Shown here: positions 25,568 through 34,457 of the stretch, piece by piece | How positions within the stretch are numbered: the stretch's first letter is position 1 | Layout of the letters: every line of letters starts with the position of its first letter | DNA from: Desulfobacula sp. | GTDB taxonomy: Bacteria; Desulfobacterota; Desulfobacteria; Desulfobacterales; Desulfobacteraceae | Reading direction: 5' to 3' | Assembly: GCF_014237455.1 (NCBI RefSeq) | Contig: NZ_JABZFL010000004.1 | Coordinates: forward strand, 17,867-81,866 | DNA length: 64,000 nt | Position numbers and translations under genes: made by a program | The notes under the pieces: model-generated | What the model was told of the DNA's origin: nothing | Seen by the model: only the letters and a program-made list of their open reading frames with translations | The model's database searches: none

Positions 25568-25590
25568 TGTCGTCTTAATATGGTTAACGA
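25558..25590. promoter_or_regulatory. BirA operator overlapping the -10 box and birA start
   Basis: The two half-sites CTGTTAACT (25558-25566) and GGTTAACGA (25582-25590) are inverted copies separated by exactly 15 bases. This matches the known BirA site layout (TTGTNAACC, 14-16 bases, GGTTNACAA) with two mismatches in the first half and one in the second. The right half covers codons 1-4 of birA. Holo-BirA bound here would block the promoter, giving biotin-dependent feedback on birA and the bioYMN transporter. Confidence 0.72.
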
Positions 25591-26551
25591 ACAGAAAAAT
25601 ATTAAAGAAAACATATTAAAAATTCTTTATAAAGCCGGGGGAAAAACCATTTCCGGAGTCAGATTAAGTGCTGCCCTCAATGTTTCCAGGGTGGCAGTAT
25701 GGAAACATATCAAAACATTAAAAGAAAGCGGGTTTGATATTGAATCCCGGCCCAAAGGATATGGCCTGTTGAACCATGATGATCTTTTGCTGCCGTTTTG
25801 TTTTAATAAAGAATTTGAAAAGAAAATCTTACATTTCCCGGAACTTGAAACCACCATGGATAAGGCAAAGATCCTGGCGAAAAATAATGCCCCCCATTTA
25901 AGTGTTGTCGTCGCAGAAAACCAGACCACAGGCAGAGGACGGCTGAACAGAAGATGGTTCTCGTCAAAAGGCGGGCTGTGGTTTACTCTGATTTTAAAAC
26001 CCAATACGCCTCCCGTTCTTTCCTATATCTATAATTTTGCCGCCTCCCTAAGTCTTTCAAGATCTTTAAACCGCTTGTTTGATGTGAATGTCAGTGTCAA
26101 ATGGCCCAATGATATTTTATTGAATGGGAAGAAACTGGTCGGCCTTCTTTCTGAAATGGAAACCCGCGGGGATATGGTTGAATTTATTAATATCGGTATC
26201 GGCATAAATGTGAACAACTCTCCTCAGGAATATGAGCCCAAGGCTATTTCATTAAAGGATGTCTTACATAAGACTGTATCACGAAGGTTAATCCTGGAAA
26301 CTTTTCTAGATGATTTTAAAAACCGGATTCAACCCCCGATTCAAATCCCAGCTCAAACCATTGATTGCCGTCAGATCATTGACCAGTGGAAAGAGCAAAC
26401 GTCAACCATTGGCAGTCAGGTCAGGATTGAAACATTAACAGATGTTTATGAAGGCCTTGCTGTAGATGTAGATGAGACCGGTGCTTTAATGATTAAAGAT
26501 AAAACCGGAGAAATAAAAAAAATAATATACGGAGATTGTTTCCATACATAA
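25580..26551 (+). CDS. birA: Bifunctional biotin-protein ligase and biotin repressor
   Basis: A 323-residue class II BirA. Residues about 8-60 form a winged helix (GVRLSAALNVSRVAVWKHIK), the DNA-binding part. The ligase domain has TGRGRLNRRW (adenylate loop), KWPNDILLNGKKLVGLLSE with the catalytic Lys, and a C-terminal SH3-like cap (QVRIETLTDVYEGLAVDV). It activates biotin as biotinyl-AMP and attaches it to carboxylase subunits; when acceptors are saturated it represses. It heads birA-bioY-bioM-bioN with short gaps, and the operator at its own start supports autoregulation. No ribosome site precedes the ATG, consistent with a nearly leaderless message. Confidence 0.93.
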   Translation: MVNEQKNIKENILKILYKAGGKTISGVRLSAALNVSRVAVWKHIKTLKESGFDIESRPKGYGLLNHDDLLLPFCFNKEFEKKILHFPELETTMDKAKILAKNNAPHLSVVVAENQTTGRGRLNRRWFSSKGGLWFTLILKPNTPPVLSYIYNFAASLSLSRSLNRLFDVNVSVKWPNDILLNGKKLVGLLSEMETRGDMVEFINIGIGINVNNSPQEYEPKAISLKDVLHKTVSRRLILETFLDDFKNRIQPPIQIPAQTIDCRQIIDQWKEQTSTIGSQVRIETLTDVYEGLAVDVDETGALMIKDKTGEIKKIIYGDCFHT

Positions 26552-26564
26552 GGAAGAAAAGTTC

Positions 26565-27095
26565 ATGAACAGTTCAAAACAACTTAGAATGACTGTATAT
26601 ACGTCCTTATTTGTTGCCTTTATTGCCATTGGGGCATTTATTGCCATTCCCGTCGGTCCGGTTCCCATCGTCCTTCAGAATATGTTCGTTCTTTTGGCGG
26701 CAATTATTTTAGGCCCTGTCTGGGGACTTTCCTGCGTGGCCATTTATCTTTTGATCGGCCTTGCAGGTCTGCCGGTATTCGCAGGCGGAACCTCGGGTAT
26801 CGGTAAACTGTTCGGGCCTACAGGCGGTTATCTTCTGGGATATCTTCCTGCGGTCTTTGTCACTGCCGGCATTTCAAAAGGATTGGGCAAAAAAATGTCC
26901 TCGGACGTTATTGCCATGCTGATCGGATCTTTGATTATTTATGCAGCAGGCGTTCCCTGGCTTAAGGTTGTGACCTCCATGACATATGAGAAAGCCCTTG
27001 CGGTCGGCATGTACCCTTTCCTGATCGGAGATGCACTTAAAATCATTGCCGCGGCATTTATTGCAAAAACCTTAAGACCTGTCATTAAATTGTAA
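26565..27095 (+). CDS. bioY: Biotin ECF transporter substrate-binding (S) subunit BioY
   Basis: A 176-residue membrane protein with six hydrophobic helices. FIAIGAFIAIPVGPVPIVLQ and the glycine-rich FAGGTSGIGKLFGPTGGYLLGY segment are the BioY signature that forms the biotin pocket. AAGGA lies 11 bases before the ATG, and the gene begins 13 bases after birA. It binds biotin outside the inner membrane and hands it over when it topples in the ECF complex. The EcfA-like and EcfT-like genes follow directly, so this is the three-part BioYMN system. Confidence 0.95.
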   Translation: MNSSKQLRMTVYTSLFVAFIAIGAFIAIPVGPVPIVLQNMFVLLAAIILGPVWGLSCVAIYLLIGLAGLPVFAGGTSGIGKLFGPTGGYLLGYLPAVFVTAGISKGLGKKMSSDVIAMLIGSLIIYAAGVPWLKVVTSMTYEKALAVGMYPFLIGDALKIIAAAFIAKTLRPVIKL

Positions 27096-27119
27096 TCTTG
27101 GATCTTTAAATCATACACC

Positions 27120-27875
27120 ATGCAAGAATCAATTATCGATATAAACGCCATCTGCCACACCTTTTCCGATGGCTACATAGGAATTAAAAATATATCCGTA
27201 TCCATATCCAAGGGTGAATTTATTATTCTTGCCGGGAAAAACGGATCCGGAAAAACAACCTTATTAAGACATTTGAACGGCCTTTTGCTGCCGGATTCGG
27301 GAATAATTTTTGTTAATGGACAGGATGTTTCAAAACATCTTATTCAAACCCGTAAAACCGTTGGCATGGTATTCCAGGATGCTGATACACAAATCGTTGG
27401 AGACACAGTGTTTGATGAAGTGGCCTTCGGCCTTGAAAACTTAAAAGTTAAACGGGCCAAAATCAATGAAAAAGTCACCTTGATTCTTGAAAATCTAAAT
27501 CTTTTGCATTTAAAAGACCGGAGCCCTTCTACCCTTTCTGGGGGAGAAAAACGAAAGCTTGCCATTGCCGGAATTCTGGTGATGGACCCTGAGGTGATTA
27601 TGTTTGATGAACCCTTTTCCAATCTGGATTATCCCGGAACCCTCCAGGTTCTCTCCACGATCATTAAGTTGAACCGGTCAGGCCACACCATCATTATTGC
27701 GACCCATGATGTTGAGACCATCATTTGTGAGGCGACAAGAATCATTATTATGGAAAAAGGCCTTATTAAAGAAGACGGAGAGCCTGATCGTATTGTCAAA
27801 TATCTGGAGTCTTACGGCGTCAAGGAGCCCTGCTCTTCAAAATTCGGTCTGGGATTACAACCATGGCTCACGTAA
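27120..27875 (+). CDS. bioM: Biotin ECF transporter ATPase (BioM/EcfA-type)
   Basis: A 251-residue ABC ATPase of the energy-coupling-factor class. Walker A is AGKNGSGKTT, the Q loop is VGMVFQDADTQIVGDTVFDE (typical of EcfA), the signature is LSGGEKRKLAIAG, Walker B is VIMFDEPFSNL, and ATHDVETI holds the switch His. It supplies energy for biotin uptake through BioY and BioN. Only one ATPase gene is present, so it is probably a homodimer, as in other BioMNY systems. Its end overlaps bioN by 13 bases. Confidence 0.9.
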   Translation: MQESIIDINAICHTFSDGYIGIKNISVSISKGEFIILAGKNGSGKTTLLRHLNGLLLPDSGIIFVNGQDVSKHLIQTRKTVGMVFQDADTQIVGDTVFDEVAFGLENLKVKRAKINEKVTLILENLNLLHLKDRSPSTLSGGEKRKLAIAGILVMDPEVIMFDEPFSNLDYPGTLQVLSTIIKLNRSGHTIIIATHDVETIICEATRIIIMEKGLIKEDGEPDRIVKYLESYGVKEPCSSKFGLGLQPWLT

Positions 27876-28618
27876 CACCGTTCACATACAGACAAGGACA
27901 ATCCTTACTGCATCTGCTTGATGTGAGATGTAAATTCTTTATAATATGTATCGTCAGCATGTCCCTGTTATCCGCGCATCTGCCTGCCTGTTTTTTTTAC
28001 TTTTTGATGTTGCTTTTTTTCTTTAAAAAGTCTGGCCTTAACATCTTTGCAACCTTGAACAGCATAAAATATTTTATACTATTGCTCTTTTTTGTTTTTA
28101 TTGCCCGGGCACTGACTGTGAAAGGCGATATCATCTTTTCATTTTATGGTATATCCATCACAGGACAAGGCTTAAATGAGGGGTTTCTGGTGGCCTTTAA
28201 ATTCTTTTTAGTGATGTTAACAGGCCTGCTCTTTTCTACAACCACCCAGCCATCTTCTGTTAAAAGTGCAGTTCAATGGTTTTTAAAACCGATTCCTTTT
28301 GTTCCTGAAAAACGGGTGGCCGTCATGATCAGCCTGTCACTCAGCTTTATGCCGGTCATTTTAAAGCAGGCCAAAGAGATATCAGATGCCCAGAAGGCAC
28401 GATGTGCCGACCTTCAAAAAAATCCTGTAAAAAAAATCATCCGCCTTGTTTTACCCCTGTTAAAAAAAACCTTCCTATCTGCGGACAGCCTTGTTCTTGC
28501 TATGGAATCAAGATGTTATAGTGATGACAGAACTGATCCTGAATTTTTACCTTCCGGAAAGGAAATCCCGTTTCTTATCGGCAGTTTTATCATATCTTTA
28601 AGTCTTGTCTGGTTGTAA
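27863..28618 (+). CDS. bioN: Biotin ECF transporter transmembrane (T) subunit BioN/EcfT
   Basis: A 251-residue membrane protein of the CbiQ/EcfT family with about five transmembrane helices and a cytoplasmic coupling region. SLSLSFMPVILKQAKEISDAQKARCADL carries the first A-R-C/G coupling motif (quoted in two parts: SLSFMPVILKQ and DAQKARCADL) and LVLAMESRCYSDD the second. These helices contact the BioM ATPase. The gene overlaps bioM by 13 bases, so translation is coupled, and it ends the module. Confidence 0.9.
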   Translation: MAHVTPFTYRQGQSLLHLLDVRCKFFIICIVSMSLLSAHLPACFFYFLMLLFFFKKSGLNIFATLNSIKYFILLLFFVFIARALTVKGDIIFSFYGISITGQGLNEGFLVAFKFFLVMLTGLLFSTTTQPSSVKSAVQWFLKPIPFVPEKRVAVMISLSLSFMPVILKQAKEISDAQKARCADLQKNPVKKIIRLVLPLLKKTFLSADSLVLAMESRCYSDDRTDPEFLPSGKEIPFLIGSFIISLSLVWL

Positions 28619-28760
28619 GCTTAAGATTATTTTTAGGTCATCTTTGACATTTCTCATTGATCATCACAATTTTTTAATGTAAAATTCGAACCATAATATA
28701 TCTTCATTACTATTTTGAATGAAGTAAATTAATAATATACACTCCGAGAAGGAGACCATT

Positions 28761-29336
28761 ATGTCAAAAACAGAGGACCAATTCCCCGGATCAACCCTGT
28801 TTGATCTGAGAGGGAAACAATCTGTCCGGGCAACATTCAAACTTTCCCAGAAAGCCATTGATGCCATCGGACTTGTAGCCATTCACATGGGGATAAAACA
28901 AAAATCTCTTTTTGATCACATCATAGAAGACATAGATGCGTTGGACAGCCTTGCAAAAACCATTCGGATCAGACAATTCAAAAAAATCTCCAGAAAACAA
29001 AAAACCTTTGTATTAAGCCGTAGAACCATTGAATCCCTTGAGGCCATTTCCCGGGCTTATGGAACCCCTCGGGATGCACTGGTCGAATATTCGGTAAAAA
29101 AACTTGAATCTATTATCACCGCTGAAAAAGCAAGGCATGAAGAACGAAAAATACTGCTAAAAGATATTATTGATCATTTCAACCAGGGAAAATTGTTTTA
29201 CAAAAATGCCGTCAGCATACTTGGCAAAGATGATCCTTTTTGCAGGCGCATTGAAAAAGCAGTCTTTGCCTGTCACAAAACAGAAAAAGAACTGGCTGCA
29301 TTTATTGAGAAAAGCAAAATTTTAGAAGAATTTTAA
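28761..29336 (+). CDS. Unknown protein with two tandem ribbon-helix-helix-like segments
   Basis: A 191-residue soluble protein. Two segments look like internal repeats: residues 20-58 (SVRATFKLSQKAIDAIGLVA, then HMGIKQKSLFDHIIED) and 79-117 (QKTFVLSRRTIESLEAISRA, then YGTPRDALVEYSVKKL). Each has a short strand followed by two helices, the pattern of a ribbon-helix-helix (MetJ/Arc-like) unit. Two in one chain could make a single-chain DNA-binding dimer. The C-terminal half is helical and charged, with no recognised domain. AAGGAG lies eight bases before the ATG. It sits between the biotin and GldA-type ABC operons and could be a local regulator, but that is inferred; I cannot name the family. 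Confidence 0.62.
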   Translation: MSKTEDQFPGSTLFDLRGKQSVRATFKLSQKAIDAIGLVAIHMGIKQKSLFDHIIEDIDALDSLAKTIRIRQFKKISRKQKTFVLSRRTIESLEAISRAYGTPRDALVEYSVKKLESIITAEKARHEERKILLKDIIDHFNQGKLFYKNAVSILGKDDPFCRRIEKAVFACHKTEKELAAFIEKSKILEEF

Positions 29337-29373
29337 ACCATAATAACCCTTATAAATCATTAAGGAGGAAACG

Positions 29374-30330
29374 TTGATTGAAGTTCAAAACCTGACCAAG
29401 AACTTTAAAGACTTCCGTGCTGTAGACAATATCAGCATGACGATCCGCAAAGGTGAAATTTTAGGTCTTCTGGGCCCAAACGGTGCGGGAAAGACAACAA
29501 CATTAAGAATGTTAACCGGGTATTTCAGGCCGAGTTCAGGCACAATAAAAATAAAAGATTTTCAAATGCCGAAAGATGCCATAAGGATAAAATCCCTCAT
29601 TGGATACCTGCCTGAATCCGCCCCTCTCTATCACAATATGCTGGTCTATGACTATCTGGAGTATATTGCTAAAATAAAAGGAATCGATGATAAGGAAAAA
29701 CGATATGACCGATTCCTGCAATTATCAGATCTTTGCGGACTTTCTTCCATTATGGACAAACCCATTGCCACTCTTTCAAAAGGATTGAAACAAAGAGTCG
29801 GTCTTGCCCATGCCATGATGACCGATCCTCAAATTTTAATTCTGGATGAACCCACTTCCGGCCTGGACCCGAACCAGATTGCCGAAATAAGAGATATCAT
29901 TAAGACTATCGGTAAAGAAAAAACCATTATTTTCTCTACCCATATTTTGAGTGAAGCCGAAGCCACCTGTGACAGAATTGCCATTATCAATAAAGGAAGA
30001 GTGGTTGCCGATGATACAACAGACAATCTTAAACAAAGTGTCAAACAAAATTCCTTCATTAACCTGTCCCTTAAAGGGGCTTCAAAAGACACTGCAAAAA
30101 CCTTGTTAAAGAGCATTGATTCAAATCTTAATATTAAAGATGTTGAGCCGGTTGAAGAAGGTCTTGTCTCTTTTGAGATCACCAATTCAGATGACAGGTC
30201 AGATGACAGGGATTTTAGATCAGACATATATCTTAAAATAAAAGAGACGGACTGGATCATTATACAATTGACAAAAAAATCCCAGGCCCTTGAAAAAATA
30301 TTTCAGGAATTGACAAGGGAGGGAGCATAA
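29374..30330 (+). CDS. ABC-2 type transporter ATPase (GldA-like)
   Basis: A 318-residue ABC ATPase starting at TTG with AAGGAGG five bases upstream. Walker A is GPNGAGKTTT, LIGYLPESAPLYHNM is the Q-loop stretch typical of GldA/CcmA-like exporters, the signature LSKGLKQRVG replaces the usual LSGG, and Walker B is ILILDEPTSGLDP with ISTH-like FSTHILSEAEA after it. A C-terminal extension of about 90 residues with weak beta structure follows. It is the first gene of an operon with an ABC-2 permease, a GldG-type protein and a DUF4340 protein. The cargo is unknown; in Bacteroidetes the related GldAFG set is needed for gliding, which need not hold here. Confidence 0.85.
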   Translation: MIEVQNLTKNFKDFRAVDNISMTIRKGEILGLLGPNGAGKTTTLRMLTGYFRPSSGTIKIKDFQMPKDAIRIKSLIGYLPESAPLYHNMLVYDYLEYIAKIKGIDDKEKRYDRFLQLSDLCGLSSIMDKPIATLSKGLKQRVGLAHAMMTDPQILILDEPTSGLDPNQIAEIRDIIKTIGKEKTIIFSTHILSEAEATCDRIAIINKGRVVADDTTDNLKQSVKQNSFINLSLKGASKDTAKTLLKSIDSNLNIKDVEPVEEGLVSFEITNSDDRSDDRDFRSDIYLKIKETDWIIIQLTKKSQALEKIFQELTREGA

Positions 30331-30335
30331 ACCCC

Positions 30336-31040
30336 ATGAAACAGATAAAAATTATTGCCATTAAAGAATTCAAGGATTATTTCATCTCACCCATTGCCTA
30401 TATTGTGATATCGCTGTTCCTGATTGTAACGGGGTGGTTTTTCTTTTCCACGTTTTTTATTTTTGGGCGGGCTGATTTAAGAGATTTTTTCTCTCTACTC
30501 CCCATCACTTTTTCTTTTATCATCCCCGCCATTACCATGCGGCTGTTTTCCGAAGAAAAAAATATCGGTTCCTATGAAACCCTTTTGACCCTGCCGGTAT
30601 CTTTTACAGATATTGCTCTGGGTAAATTTTTTGCTGCCACCTTGTTTACGGCTTCCATGCTGATTCCGACCATTTCTTATCCGATTTTTATCTCCTTTAT
30701 CGGTGAGATTGATTCAGGGCCTGTAATCGGCGGATACATGGGTGCCATCTTTCTGGCTGCCGCCTATTGTTCCATAGGACTGTTTGCCTCGTCTCTGACA
30801 CGCAATCAGATCGTTGCCTTCATCATTGGCTGTGCCCTGTGCTTTACCCTGACCATTCTTGACAAGCTCTTGTTTTTCATGCCGACAAAAATTATCTGGG
30901 TTATAGAACACATTGGCGCCACTTCCCATTTCACTAATATCTCCAAAGGAATTATCGATTCCAGGGATATCCTTTACTTTGTGAGTGTGATCTTTATTTT
31001 TATTTTTTCAACCTATCTTGTTATGCATGAAAAGAACTAA
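30336..31040 (+). CDS. ABC-2 type transporter permease (GldF-like)
   Basis: A 234-residue membrane protein with six hydrophobic helices. It starts IKIIAIKEFKDYFISPIAYI, the usual cytoplasmic amphipathic beginning of ABC-2 permeases, and contains TMRLFSEEKNIGSYETLLTL, the conserved E-E-K-x-x-G-S-x-E-x-L segment of GldF/NosY-like proteins. It follows its ATPase by five bases. Together they should export or flip an unknown substrate. Confidence 0.87.
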   Translation: MKQIKIIAIKEFKDYFISPIAYIVISLFLIVTGWFFFSTFFIFGRADLRDFFSLLPITFSFIIPAITMRLFSEEKNIGSYETLLTLPVSFTDIALGKFFAATLFTASMLIPTISYPIFISFIGEIDSGPVIGGYMGAIFLAAAYCSIGLFASSLTRNQIVAFIIGCALCFTLTILDKLLFFMPTKIIWVIEHIGATSHFTNISKGIIDSRDILYFVSVIFIFIFSTYLVMHEKN

Positions 31041-31049
31041 GGAGAAACA

Positions 31050-33200
31050 ATGGGTAACTTTTCAATAAAAGAAAAATATTTCAAATTCATTTTATATCTT
31101 GTGGTCATTGTCCTGGTAAACATTGTCGGCATTACCCTGTTTTTCAGGGCAGACCTGACACGCGACAAAATCTATTCTCTGTCATTGGCAAGCCAGGATG
31201 TTGTGGCCACCCTGTCTGAACCCTTAAGCATTAAGGTGTTTTTCTCAAAAGATCTTCCGGCACCCCATAATAATACAGAACGTTTTCTCAGAGATCTCTT
31301 GGAAGAATACGCTGCCAAAGGCAAAAAATATTTTAATTATACATTTTACAATGTCACACCGGAAGAAGGCACCCTGACGGGAAAGACCGATGAAAACCGG
31401 GATATGGCGCAGGATTACGGCATACAGCCCGTCCAGATCAGAATAATGGAAAATGATGAAATCAAATTTAAAAATGCCTATATGGGTCTGGTCATTATCC
31501 ACGGGGATCTGATTGAAAAAATTGAAGCCATCACCTCGACAAATGGTCTTGAATACCAGTTGACAACCGCTATCCAGAAAATGAACAACAAAGTGAGCGC
31601 TTTATTACGGCTGGATGAAAAAATAAATGTTACTATGTATTTATCCTCTTCCCTTAATGACATCGCCTCCCTGATTGGGCTTGACCAACTGCCATTACTG
31701 GGCAAAGCTGTCGCTGATACCATTGAAAAGCTCAACAATAAAAGCCTTGGCATTCTTGAATTTAAAGCAATTGATATTTCAGACAAAGAAAAACTTGATT
31801 TAATTGGCAAAGAACATGATTTAATGGCGCTGACCTGGCCTGCCATTCCGGAAAAAGATATTTCAGCCGGCAGCGGGGCCGCAGGGCTTGTCATTGAATT
31901 TAAAAATAAAGCGACAACACTGCCTCTGATCAGTGCCATGGAACTTCCCATCATCGGCACAACCTATCAAATGGCAGATCCGGCTGCTTTGGAAGAAGAA
32001 CTCAATTCGGTTGTGGAAAAACTGATCGGTATTAATAAGGATATCGGATTCCTGGCAGATCACGGGACCCACTCCCTTATGCCGGACAGACTGGCCATGA
32101 TGCAGGGCAGACCCTCAGAAGCCATGCAGGTGTTTAATACGCTCGTTTCCTCACGGTATTCTATTAAACCGATTGCTCTAAAAGACGGGGCGATTCCCGA
32201 TGGACTAAGCGCTCTGATTATTGCAAGACCCACCCAGAAATTTTCAGATTATGAATTATTCCAGATTGACCAGGCCCTGATGAAGGGGACAAACATTGCC
32301 TTTGTTTCAGACTCATTTAATGAAATCATGCCGCAACAGGGCGGCATGCCGCCAAGTTATGAACCCATTGATACCGGCCTTGAAAAACTCTTGACCCATT
32401 ATGGTGTCAATATAAAAAAGGCCTATGTTCTGGACAAACAATCCTATAAGCATCAGGCACCCCAAAATATGGGCGGCGGCGAGCAGAACATTTATTTTGC
32501 CCCCATGTTAAAAGAAAAAACCATCAACAACACCCCTGAATTCATGGATAATATCAAGGGCCTTGTTGCCATGCAGATTTCTCCCCTTGAGCTTTTGCAA
32601 GAAAATATTGATAAAGACAAAATTGTGGCAACAACGCTTTTGTCTTCATCTGATGAATCATGGCTGATGGAAGGAAACATCAATTTAAACCCCATGTTCA
32701 TCAGCCCGCCTGAGTCAACAGATGAAATGAAATCCTATGATCTTGCCTATCTTCTTTCCGGAACCTTCACAAGCTATTTCAAAGGTAAAGCCATCCCTGA
32801 AAAAGAGTTGGGAGAAAAAGATATTACAGAAGAAAAAAATAAACTTGAAGGCTTTACTGCCAGGCATACCTTTTTAGAAACCTCCAAGCCGGCCAAGCTG
32901 TTTGTTCTCCCCTGTTCCCAAATGCTTCAGGATAATATGCTGGATCCCCAGGGCCGGACAACCAATGCCACATTTATTTTAAACGTCATTGACCATCTCA
33001 ATGGTGAAGACAAGATCGCCCGGTTAAGAAGCAAGCAGCAGACATTAAATCCGATTGCAGAGACAACCCCGTTTGGCAGAGGCATTATTAAGGCAGTTAA
33101 TATTATCGCTCTGCCTATTATAGTCATCCTGTTCGGCCTTTTAGTCCTTGCCAAAAGAACATCCAGAAAAAAGAAAATCGCCAGTCGTTTTAACGCTTAA
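31050..33200 (+). CDS. GldG-family auxiliary ABC component (ABC_transp_aux domain)
   Basis: A 716-residue protein with one transmembrane helix near the N-terminus (ILYLVVIVLVNIVGITLF) and one at the C-terminus (IIALPIIVILFGLLVLAK), so most of it is periplasmic. The N-terminal block DLTRDKIYSLSLASQDVVATL, SIKVFFSKDLPAP and the middle FLADHGTHSL and NIAFVSDSF segments fit the GldG/ABC_transp_aux (DUF4350-like) domain, which resembles a glutamine-amidotransferase fold without obvious catalytic residues. It accompanies the ATPase and permease upstream and probably forms the extracytoplasmic part of the exporter. GGAGAA precedes the ATG. Confidence 0.82.
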   Translation: MGNFSIKEKYFKFILYLVVIVLVNIVGITLFFRADLTRDKIYSLSLASQDVVATLSEPLSIKVFFSKDLPAPHNNTERFLRDLLEEYAAKGKKYFNYTFYNVTPEEGTLTGKTDENRDMAQDYGIQPVQIRIMENDEIKFKNAYMGLVIIHGDLIEKIEAITSTNGLEYQLTTAIQKMNNKVSALLRLDEKINVTMYLSSSLNDIASLIGLDQLPLLGKAVADTIEKLNNKSLGILEFKAIDISDKEKLDLIGKEHDLMALTWPAIPEKDISAGSGAAGLVIEFKNKATTLPLISAMELPIIGTTYQMADPAALEEELNSVVEKLIGINKDIGFLADHGTHSLMPDRLAMMQGRPSEAMQVFNTLVSSRYSIKPIALKDGAIPDGLSALIIARPTQKFSDYELFQIDQALMKGTNIAFVSDSFNEIMPQQGGMPPSYEPIDTGLEKLLTHYGVNIKKAYVLDKQSYKHQAPQNMGGGEQNIYFAPMLKEKTINNTPEFMDNIKGLVAMQISPLELLQENIDKDKIVATTLLSSSDESWLMEGNINLNPMFISPPESTDEMKSYDLAYLLSGTFTSYFKGKAIPEKELGEKDITEEKNKLEGFTARHTFLETSKPAKLFVLPCSQMLQDNMLDPQGRTTNATFILNVIDHLNGEDKIARLRSKQQTLNPIAETTPFGRGIIKAVNIIALPIIVILFGLLVLAKRTSRKKKIASRFNA

Positions 33201-33213
33201 GAGGAATAAACAC

Positions 33214-33723
33214 ATGAAAAAAGAATACCTGATACTGATCGCACTCATTCTGATATTGGGAGCATACCTTTTGTTTCATAAAGAAAACAAGGACCACACC
33301 ATACTGCCGGAAATTGTAAAAATAGATGTTTCCAAAATCACCGGGCTTGTTATAAACAAAAAAGAAGGGCCGATAGAATTTACAAAAAAAGAAAAGGGCT
33401 GGGTATTGACGGACAAAGAATACCTTGCAGATTCATCATCTGTAGACAACATGCTGGATACTTTAAAAACATTGAAGCTGTCTGCGCTGGTGTCTCAAAA
33501 AGGAGATCTGAAAAGATACGAGCTTGATGATGAAAACCATATCAAGGTTAAAGCAGTGAACGGGCAGGAGACCCTTTTTGAATTTACCATGGGGAAAACA
33601 GCACCAACCTTTAACCATACCTTTGTCATGTTGACAAATGATAAAAATATCTACCATGCTAATGGCAGCTTCAGATCCTATTTTGACAAGAGCGTGGAAG
33701 ATTTCAAAGAGAAAAAAGAGTGA
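33214..33723 (+). CDS. DUF4340 domain protein
   Basis: A 169-residue protein with one N-terminal transmembrane anchor (YLILIALILILGAYLLF) and a periplasmic domain made of repeated short beta blocks (GLVINKKEGPIEFTKKEKGW, then DLKRYELDDENHIKVKAVNG), the DUF4340 pattern. The frame is open 22 codons further upstream inside gldG, but GAGGA at 33201-33205 eight bases before the ATG at 33214 fixes the start. DUF4340 proteins regularly follow GldG-type genes, as here, and are thought to belong to the same exporter. This copy is short for the family, which often has two or three such domains. Confidence 0.8.
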   Translation: MKKEYLILIALILILGAYLLFHKENKDHTILPEIVKIDVSKITGLVINKKEGPIEFTKKEKGWVLTDKEYLADSSSVDNMLDTLKTLKLSALVSQKGDLKRYELDDENHIKVKAVNGQETLFEFTMGKTAPTFNHTFVMLTNDKNIYHANGSFRSYFDKSVEDFKEKKE

Positions 33724-34442
33724 AACCTTTTTTAAAAATAGCATATCAACCTTACAAATGGATCATCGTTATTCCTTTTGTTTTCATTATTACCATGGTT
33801 CTCGGGTTGATATGCATTTTTTCGGGACTTTTATTTAAACAGAGTGGTGTTAATCTTATTGCCGTCACATGGTCAAAACTTTGCTGCGCCATTGCTCCCT
33901 TGAAAGTGATCATCACCGGCAAAAAAAACTATAGCAGGGACACTTCCTATGTGGTTGTATCAAATCATCAGAGCATGGCAGATATCCCCGTGATTCACGG
34001 ACATCTCGGCTTGAAAATAAAATGGATAATGAAAAAAGAACTGGGAAAGATCCCCATTTTCGGACCCGCGTGCCACCACCTGGGCTGTATCTATGTTGAC
34101 CGGAAAAATCATGATGCAGCTATAAAATCAATCCGAAAAGCCCAGAGAAGATTATCTGAAAACGCTTCAGTGTTGTTCTTTTCCGAAGGGACAAGAAGCC
34201 GGGACGGAAAGGTAATGCCGTTTAAAAAGGGGGCATTTAAATTTGCCCGTGAGACAAACCTTCCCATATTGCCAATAACCATTAAAAACTCTTTGCATGT
34301 TCTTCCCCCCGATTCCCTTGATCTGATACCCGGTACAATTGAAATCATTGTTCACCGCCCGATCCATATTTCAGATCACCACATGGATCACCTTGACGAT
34401 GTGATAGAACAGACCCGTCAGATGATTTCCAGCGCGCTTTAA
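33720..34442 (+). CDS. plsC: 1-acyl-sn-glycerol-3-phosphate acyltransferase
   Basis: A 240-residue membrane-bound acyltransferase that makes phosphatidic acid from lysophosphatidic acid. The catalytic H-x4-D motif is VSNHQSMADIP (His83, Asp88), the glycerol-phosphate site is FFSEGTRSRDG, and LPITIKNSLHVLPP is the late block. The N-terminus has a strong hydrophobic segment (residues 14-38). It starts at GTG overlapping the stop of the DUF4340 gene (GTGA), so it is translated with the exporter operon. The reason for that coupling is not evident. Confidence 0.88.
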   Translation: MKPFLKIAYQPYKWIIVIPFVFIITMVLGLICIFSGLLFKQSGVNLIAVTWSKLCCAIAPLKVIITGKKNYSRDTSYVVVSNHQSMADIPVIHGHLGLKIKWIMKKELGKIPIFGPACHHLGCIYVDRKNHDAAIKSIRKAQRRLSENASVLFFSEGTRSRDGKVMPFKKGAFKFARETNLPILPITIKNSLHVLPPDSLDLIPGTIEIIVHRPIHISDHHMDHLDDVIEQTRQMISSAL

Positions 34443-34457
34443 TTATTTAAAGCCATA

